Source: Trichomonas tenax (taxonomy: Eukaryota > Parabasalia > Trichomonadida > Trichomonadidae). Taken from it: a stretch of DNA of 61,980 nucleotides. Positions 57,525 to 61,980 of this stretch are shown in pieces; position 1 is the stretch's first letter, and each line of letters begins with the position of its first letter. Location of the stretch: the NCBI GenBank assembly GCA_023091735.1, contig JALKBU010000198.1, positions 1 through 61,980 of the forward strand, read 5' to 3'. A program made the position numbers and the translations under genes. The notes under the pieces are model-generated. The model was not told where the DNA came from. It saw nothing but the letters and a program-made list of their open reading frames with translations, and made no database searches.

Positions 57525-57750
57525 TTTTTATGGCACTTTTATTGCAAAAAATTTACTGAAGATCACATTTGCTACAACGAAGCACTCAGCACTGGAATAT
57601 CTGTGGCTGATTTTCAAGGGAATTCGCGAAAATTCATAATTCGATATAAAATATTGTGAAATAGATCATCGCATATGATTTCCGTGTGTATTAGAATCAT
57701 TTCCATGAGTAAAATCATATGCATATTAATGAATTTTTTTGATACGAATA

Positions 57751-58686
57751 TTATTTTTGCGAGATTGGTTCGAGAACAGTGAACGGGACATATCCTTCCA
57801 TACCATTGGATGTTCTTATCTTCATCCAGTCAGCAAATGATGTATTAATTGCCGAAACTTTTTCTCCTCTCTTCACAGAGATTTCTCCGACCTTTGATCC
57901 GGCGAAATCTTCCGTACACTTCATTTCAAGCTGTGGAGTGTCGAATTGAGCATAGTTTACGGTGTTAACATGAGGAGATCGAAATGCTTGAAAACCAATT
58001 CTAAAGACTTTGATGCACTTATTGAACACATTATCGTGCGATTTGGCTTCAGGCTCCTTCTTGCAGCGTTTTGAATGCGGAAATTCGGCAATAAATCTTG
58101 CGTTCATTATTTGGAAGAAACCGAATTCGAATTTCAACAAACGCCGATCGATGTCTATGATATCATTGAAGTTGTTCATGAAAGCCTTTTCTAACTCATC
58201 TAACGAATTTGAGTACCTTAAATAGCTGCAGTGTGTATTATATCCGGTCTGCTGCAACTCCCTAATGTCATAACACAATCCATTATACGTGTCTTCAACA
58301 AAATTTTCGTATAAATTTTGTAATTCTTCTAAATTCTGTTTCAAGTATTGATTGACTTGAGCAATGCTTCCGTGGCAGTTCTGTATGAACTTTTCAACTT
58401 TTTTAATCGTTTCATCGCTGATTGTGTTGATAACATTGTCTGCAGCTTTACTCGTTGCTTCAAATGTAGCCGAAATGCTGTCATTCAACATAGGATGGGA
58501 ATTTGAGTCCATTTTCGAAAGCTGGGACGTAGCATCCGCGATTTTGCGCAAATATATTTTGGCATCTGAAATCCATTTCACGGATTTCTCAAGGTGCTTT
58601 TTGCTGCCCATCGCCATATCAGTGGCCAAGTTTATTGACAATAAAACGGTTTCCGACGCTTGTTTCTGCTTTGGACTGTTTTTCAT
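57751..58686 (-). CDS. BAR-like plus SH3 domain protein
   Basis: The 311-residue product starts MKNSPKQKQASETVLLSINL; the frame continues upstream to 58827 but that part is hydrophobic AT-driven text. Residues about 10-215 are an all-helical, amphipathic region with three long helices (KHLEKSVKWISDAKIYLRK, IKKVEKFIQNCHGSIAQVNQ, SLDELEKAFMNNFNDIIDI), as in BAR/amphiphysin-type membrane-curvature domains. The C-terminal 58 residues are an SH3 domain: MKCTEDFAG, GEISVKRGEKVSAI, DWMKIRTSNGMEGYVPFTVL. The linker is basic. The arrangement BAR-SH3 is typical of endocytic scaffolds that recruit proline-rich partners to curved membrane. The BAR assignment is by helix pattern only. Confidence 0.7.
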   Translation of the reverse strand: MKNSPKQKQASETVLLSINLATDMAMGSKKHLEKSVKWISDAKIYLRKIADATSQLSKMDSNSHPMLNDSISATFEATSKAADNVINTISDETIKKVEKFIQNCHGSIAQVNQYLKQNLEELQNLYENFVEDTYNGLCYDIRELQQTGYNTHCSYLRYSNSLDELEKAFMNNFNDIIDIDRRLLKFEFGFFQIMNARFIAEFPHSKRCKKEPEAKSHDNVFNKCIKVFRIGFQAFRSPHVNTVNYAQFDTPQLEMKCTEDFAGSKVGEISVKRGEKVSAINTSFADWMKIRTSNGMEGYVPFTVLEPISQK

Positions 58687-59024
58687 AAAAATAAAACATT
58701 TAATTTTAATTTTTGTGGAATTTAGTAGTATACAGAATGTGATTTTTTGGAGAGTCCAAAAATTTTGCCCAAACCTAAAAACTCCCACTATGAGAATATC
58801 CATAATTGTAATTTCCCCAAAATTCAAATTATAACAATTTTCCTATCATTTATATCGAAATCCCAATAATTTCTATAATTTGTTATTAAAATGTATTGTT
58901 TAATTAATAATCAAAATTCTTATTGCTATGATTTATTAATGGTTTATCTAAATTTGTGAAAATAAAAAATATTTTTTATATATTATGAAAAAAATTAATA
59001 TATTTTTTCTTCTAATAAATAATT

Positions 59025-59282
59025 TTGACAACAACTCAAAAGCTTCTTAACTTATCACAAGAACAATTTAATGAAATTTTCATTGGTGGAAATCCTAAAG
59101 TAGATGATGAAGAAAATGTTAAATATAAATTATATATTATTTATAAAAATCTTTTGAAAATTACCGGATGTGCTCATGAAAATATTTCTGGTCTAAAACG
59201 TGCTAAGAAAAATAAAGTTATAACTATCTTAAATAATATCATATTAAAACTTAACGAATGTGATTTAGTGTTACATGCTTGA
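59025..59282 (+). pseudogene. Small helical ORF without start codon, Polinton region
   Basis: A frame of 85 codons reads TTTQKLLNLSQEQFNEIFIG to the TGA after LNECDLVLHA. It has no ATG: a stop lies 7 nt upstream of the first TTG. The text is Lys/Asn/Glu-rich and helical with no known domain. Either the 5' end is lost or the true start uses another frame after a mutation (an ATG at 58985 lies in a different frame). Coding character is moderate. Confidence 0.35.
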
Positions 59283-59369
59283 TTTATTCCTGAAATATAC
59301 AACTATAATAAATAACAGTAGTATTAATCCCATTTAATAAAAATAAAAATTTATTTTTGGATCAATATT

Positions 59370-59639
59370 TTAATGTTTTAGTTTAGAAACAACCCATGAA
59401 CCAACATCAGATATAATATCATTTGTATTTATCACAGATTTTCTCTCACCATTATTATTTACACCAAATTCAAATCCAACTTTTGGTAAATTTTCCTTAA
59501 CTTTATTACCAAATTGAGCACCAAATGAACTTGCTACAGGTTTAACAACATTATTTGTTAACCAATTAAACCCAGATTTAATTCTACGACCAATTTTCTT
59601 AGCAATATCTTTTAGTTTTTTCCAAAATCCTCAAGCCAT
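59370..59639 (-). pseudogene. pVI-like minor capsid protein, TGA at codon 3
   Basis: The minus frame begins Met-Ala-TGA and then reads openly for 86 codons: GFWKKLKDIAKKIGRR, IKSGFNWLTNN, SFGAQFGNKV, to TAA at 59370. A short N-terminal glycine/tryptophan/lysine amphipathic helix followed by a Gly/Ser/Asn-rich body is the style of the pVI-like minor capsid (membrane-active) proteins encoded by Polintons. Apart from the stop at 59631-59633 the frame is intact, so the mutation is recent, or TGA is read through. The assignment is by style and position only. Confidence 0.45.
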
Positions 59640-59740
59640 TTTAATTATAAATAAAATTTTGCAAAATAACATTTTGAATCAAACATTTTAAATGTTTATT
59701 GAAATTAATACCATTATTTATGTTTTTTTATTTATTTAAA

Positions 59741-60483
59741 ATGAATTTGGCATTAAATACAAGGCTAAATAATAACAGCAATTTACAGGGTAATGTTGCA
59801 CAATATTTTGAAAATCTAAAATCCCTGGTACAAATTAATGATGGTGCTAGAAGTTTTCAATTGCGTACAGTTGATTGCCATGACCAATCAGCGCCATTTA
59901 CCGAAGGACAAGAAACAAGAATTGCTTTAACATATTCTGATTTGGATATCACACAATTGTCAGATGGATTTCTTACATTTAGTATTAAGTTAAATCTTCA
60001 CTTAGATGGACTTTCTACAGATTTTATCGATGAAGAACATTTGTGTAAACTTTTCGTTGGATTTAAATCAAGTAATCAAATATTTGATCAATTAGAAATA
60101 ATGTGTAATAACAGATCTACAGGATATCAACAAAATGAATGCGTACGTGAAGGATTTGCTTATAGTACTATCAAACCACATAATGAGAAAAAGACTAAGA
60201 AATATACACATTCTTTACAGAAGCTAGTGTACAATCAACAGTAAATATGCCACTGAATAATGTAACATGTATTTATGTAATGTTCCCAAAGCATAATAAC
60301 GATTATACTGTATTTGAAAATCCTATTTATGATAATGTACAATTAACAGTTAATGGTAAAAATATACCAGATCAAGTTATTTCAACACTTGGCGCAAGAT
60401 TTTTACAGTATCAGTTAGTCGCATCAGATCTTTCAAGTGGTTTGAGATGTACTAAACACACACAAATGAGTCCTTTCCTCTGA
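59741..60483 (+). pseudogene. Capsid-like protein of Polinton type, internally deleted and frameshifted
   Basis: The frame from the ATG at 59741 (MNLALNTRLNNNSNLQG) runs to 60244 and is rich in beta-type text (DGFLTFSIKLNLHLDG, CKLFVGFKSSNQIF). From about 60206 the sensible text continues in another frame (EASVQSTVN, then MPLNNVTCIYVMFPKHNN from 60247) and ends at the TGA at 60483 after RCTKH, far shorter than a Polinton major capsid or penton protein (several hundred residues). A frameshift near 60200 and a loss of the 3' part make this a remnant. Which capsid class it belongs to is uncertain. Confidence 0.45.
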
Positions 60484-60657
60484 GCAAGCTCAGCTTCGGG
60501 CTAAAATAAATGAGCCCAAGCCCCCTTGGGGCTCGGTCTTATTCTTCTTAACCTGATTATATAACGGTTTTGAATCATTTGTGGATTAAGTAGTTAGTAA
60601 TAAGATGTTCGCATCCCTCGTAGCTTCGCCACGAGTTCTGAGAACATCTTTTTTATA
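60481..60657. terminator. GC-rich hairpin cluster between convergent genes
   Basis: Several stem-loops follow the capsid-like stop: TGAGC-AA-GCTCA (60481-60492), GAGCCCAAG pairing with CTTGGGGCTC (60512-60534), and a longer one. In the longer one AAGATGTTC (60602-60610) pairs with GAACATCTT (60642-60650), enclosing CTCGT/ACGAG, and is followed at once by a T6 run. Positioned between a plus gene and the minus gene ending at 60978, they look like transcript-end signals. Mimivirus-type viruses and virophages use palindromic hairpins for mRNA 3' ends; a similar use here is inference. Confidence 0.5.
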
Positions 60658-60977
60658 GAATTACTGAAATCACAAATTATAAAAACAATATTTATTAACG
60701 ATATATATTTACTGACAGAGTTAGTTTTACAAATTAGGGTCCCCCATATAGAGAATAAATTTTTTGAATTTTTTACAAATTAACGTTAAAATTAATTTTA
60801 AAACTCCTGACTTTTAAAAATAATTTTGACTAACTAACTAACTAAGAAAAGAAAGCGAAAGGAATTGGAAGTAAGGAAATTTTGAAAAAAATAATTTTAG
60901 TGGAAAATGTTTTACGTTACTTTATAAGTCAAGATTAGGATTTATGAGTTCAGTAATTTGAAAAATAATTTTAGTGG

Positions 60978-61301
60978 TTATTCTGATTTCTTTTCTTCTT
61001 CCTGCTTCTTCTTTTCTTCGTAACTTTGTCCCTCAAGGGCTTTAGCCCGTTCTTCTTTCTTCTTTTCTTCTTCCTTCATTCTTTTTGCGATTCACCTCGG
61101 ATTCTTCTGTCGACCAGCAGCAAGTGCTGCTAAATGTTTTTCTCTACACTTACGTTTAGGCTTAACTGGTTTATTTTCTAAGGATGTAAGTCCTTCATCA
61201 ACTTGTTCAGTCTTTTTAGACTTTCTTGTTTTCGTTGTTGCTTTGAGTTCGTTTAATATTTCTTCCTTTAATGTCGATTTCAGAGTTTCGAAGCCTGTCA
61301 T
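60978..61301 (-). pseudogene. Lys/Glu-rich small protein with in-frame TGA, Polinton region
   Basis: From MTGFETLKSTLKEEILNELK the frame runs 69 codons to TGA at 61092-61094 (after AAGRQKNPR), then continues in the same frame for 37 codons of the same highly charged composition (IAKRMKEEEKKKEERAK) to TAA at 60978. The character is identical on both sides of the TGA, so the longer frame is the original. Small Lys-rich proteins of this sort, possibly DNA- or capsid-associated, are common in Polintons. No known domain is seen. Confidence 0.4.
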
Positions 61302-61354
61302 GGTTTTATATCGGATAAAAACTTAAAATATTATTTTTTAACACTAATTAAATC

Positions 61355-61779
61355 ATGAGCTTAAGCAGATCTGAGAGAAATTCAATAATCATTAATGATG
61401 CCAAAGGAATACAACATCCATTATATTATGTTATGACTGATAAGAACGGTAAAATTCAAGTTCGTAAAAGAAAGGTTCCATTGACTTCACTAAATGAAGA
61501 AAAGACGGAAGACGTTAATGAACCAAATAAAGAAGTTAATGAACCAGTTAATACTTCAATTTATGAATCAGTGACGAATAAAAAACTTCTTGAGAAAATG
61601 TTAGAAGTTCTTGAACGTAGCACTGAATCAAATGATTTAAATAAAACCCAGTTGAACGTCAAAAGGAAACGGAAGAGAATAAGAAATTTGTTTCTAACAT
61701 TTCTGAACAAGTAGAAAGAGAAAAAATTATTACTCAGTCGAGAACTCTATTAAGAAGAAGAGTAAGAGTTTTACATTAA
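61355..61779 (+). pseudogene. Charged small protein with frameshift, Polinton region
   Basis: From MSLSRSERNSIIINDAKGIQ the frame is acidic and helical (NEPNKEVNEPVNTSIYESV) and after about codon 100 becomes an Arg/Lys run ending at TAG 61714. In another frame the same stretch gives ERQKETEENKKFVSNISEQ and then VEREKIITQSRTLL, ending at TAA 61777, which continues the composition of the first part better. A 1-nt deletion near 61660 explains the change. The function is unknown; it lies head-to-head with the minus-strand charged protein, across 53 bp. Confidence 0.4.
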
Positions 61780-61805
61780 ATATTATTTTTTATCTTTAAT
61801 AAAAA

Positions 61806-61980
61806 ATGGAGAACGAACAACTAAACGAATTCACACCAGTTGAGCACTATCATCAAATAAGAAGTTACTTTGATATAATAGATAATGCGATTCAGGTTGG
61901 TGATACTAATAGACGTTATGTTCCGTCAAAAGATCCAGCGTCACCGAAAGACATTAATGATAATTCTTATACAACATTTA
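61806..61980 (+). CDS. N-terminus of a further Polinton-type protein (runs off the window)
   Basis: An ATG at 61806 opens a frame of 58 codons (MENEQLNEFTPVEHYHQI, then GDTNRRYVPSKDPASPKD) with no stop before the window end. It follows the preceding frame by only 26 bp, in the compact style of this element. The text is compatible with the start of a capsid-type protein. Partial, so identity is not settled. Confidence 0.5.
   Translation, partial: MENEQLNEFTPVEHYHQIRSYFDIIDNAIQVGDTNRRYVPSKDPASPKDINDNSYTTF

Larger units (their letters stand above)
58687..61980. mobile_element. Edge of a Polinton/Maverick-like element (incomplete, decayed)
   Basis: From about 58.9 kb the content changes: several small, closely spaced genes on both strands, mostly damaged, with GC-rich hairpins between them. 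Members include a pVI-like minor-capsid-type frame (minus), a capsid-like frame (plus), two charged small proteins and a further capsid-like start that runs off the window. No polymerase B, integrase or ATPase is inside the window, so the call depends on the right-hand continuation. The left boundary and terminal inverted repeat are not resolved; it should lie between 58690 and 59000. These elements are very abundant in trichomonad genomes. Confidence 0.5.

Noticed and set aside
61640..61670. Programmed -1 frameshift in the charged Polinton-region gene
   Set aside because: No X-XXY-YYZ slippery heptamer is in register at the frame change; a simple 1-nt deletion is the plainer explanation.

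Overview
This is a gene-dense but AT-rich eukaryotic segment, most likely from a parabasalid (Trichomonas or Tritrichomonas lineage). The reasons are intronless genes set in very AT-rich spacers, BspA-like leucine-rich surface antigens, DUF3447/ankyrin-type proteins, CAMK-like kinases, an RNF213-like giant AAA ATPase, an AIR9-like protein, a neutral-sphingomyelinase-type membrane phosphodiesterase, and what looks like the edge of a Polinton/Maverick element at the right end. Genus and species cannot be fixed from the sequence alone. All function calls are by reading protein motifs; no database search was run.

Layout. 1-6.4 kb is a gene graveyard: no gene to about 1.76 kb, then two decayed surface-protein pseudogenes, one intact ankyrin protein and a degenerate array with a period of about 119 bp. 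6.4-16 kb has a beta-adaptin, a broken BspA-like gene, a 14-3-3 protein and a Vps15-like protein whose kinase domain is dead. 16-24.4 kb has an ankyrin relic, a PP6 regulatory (SAPS) subunit, a broken kinase, an intact kinase, an nSMase-like enzyme, tRNA-Leu(AAG) and a fold-back element. 24.7-34 kb has ribosomal protein uL16, a small basic protein, prefoldin alpha, a 1556-residue AIR9-like protein and a membrane-anchored ankyrin protein. 34-39.5 kb is one huge USP-like protein without the catalytic residues. 39.6-43 kb is a gene desert ending in a GC-rich, strongly structured putative ncRNA. 43-50 kb holds a PP2A-A-like HEAT protein, a Vps26-like protein and an intact BspA-like antigen. 50-57 kb encodes an RNF213-like double-AAA ATPase without a RING. 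57-58.7 kb has a decayed ribose-5-phosphate isomerase B and a BAR-SH3 protein. From about 58.7 kb to the window end are small, mostly damaged genes of a Polinton-like element with GC-rich hairpins between convergent genes.

The housekeeping genes fall into two themes. Membrane traffic is represented by beta-adaptin, Vps15-like, Vps26-like, BAR-SH3 and nSMase-like proteins. Phospho-signalling is represented by 14-3-3, a PP6 regulatory subunit, PP2A-A and kinases. No operon logic is implied; each gene seems to have its own promoter. The beta-adaptin and 14-3-3 genes share an identical 15-nt element just upstream of their start codons. The most unusual content is three large proteins that keep a recognisable enzyme fold but have lost key parts (Vps15-like pseudokinase, USP-like pseudo-deubiquitinase, RNF213-like ATPase without E3 module), plus the unassigned ncRNA and the fold-back element.
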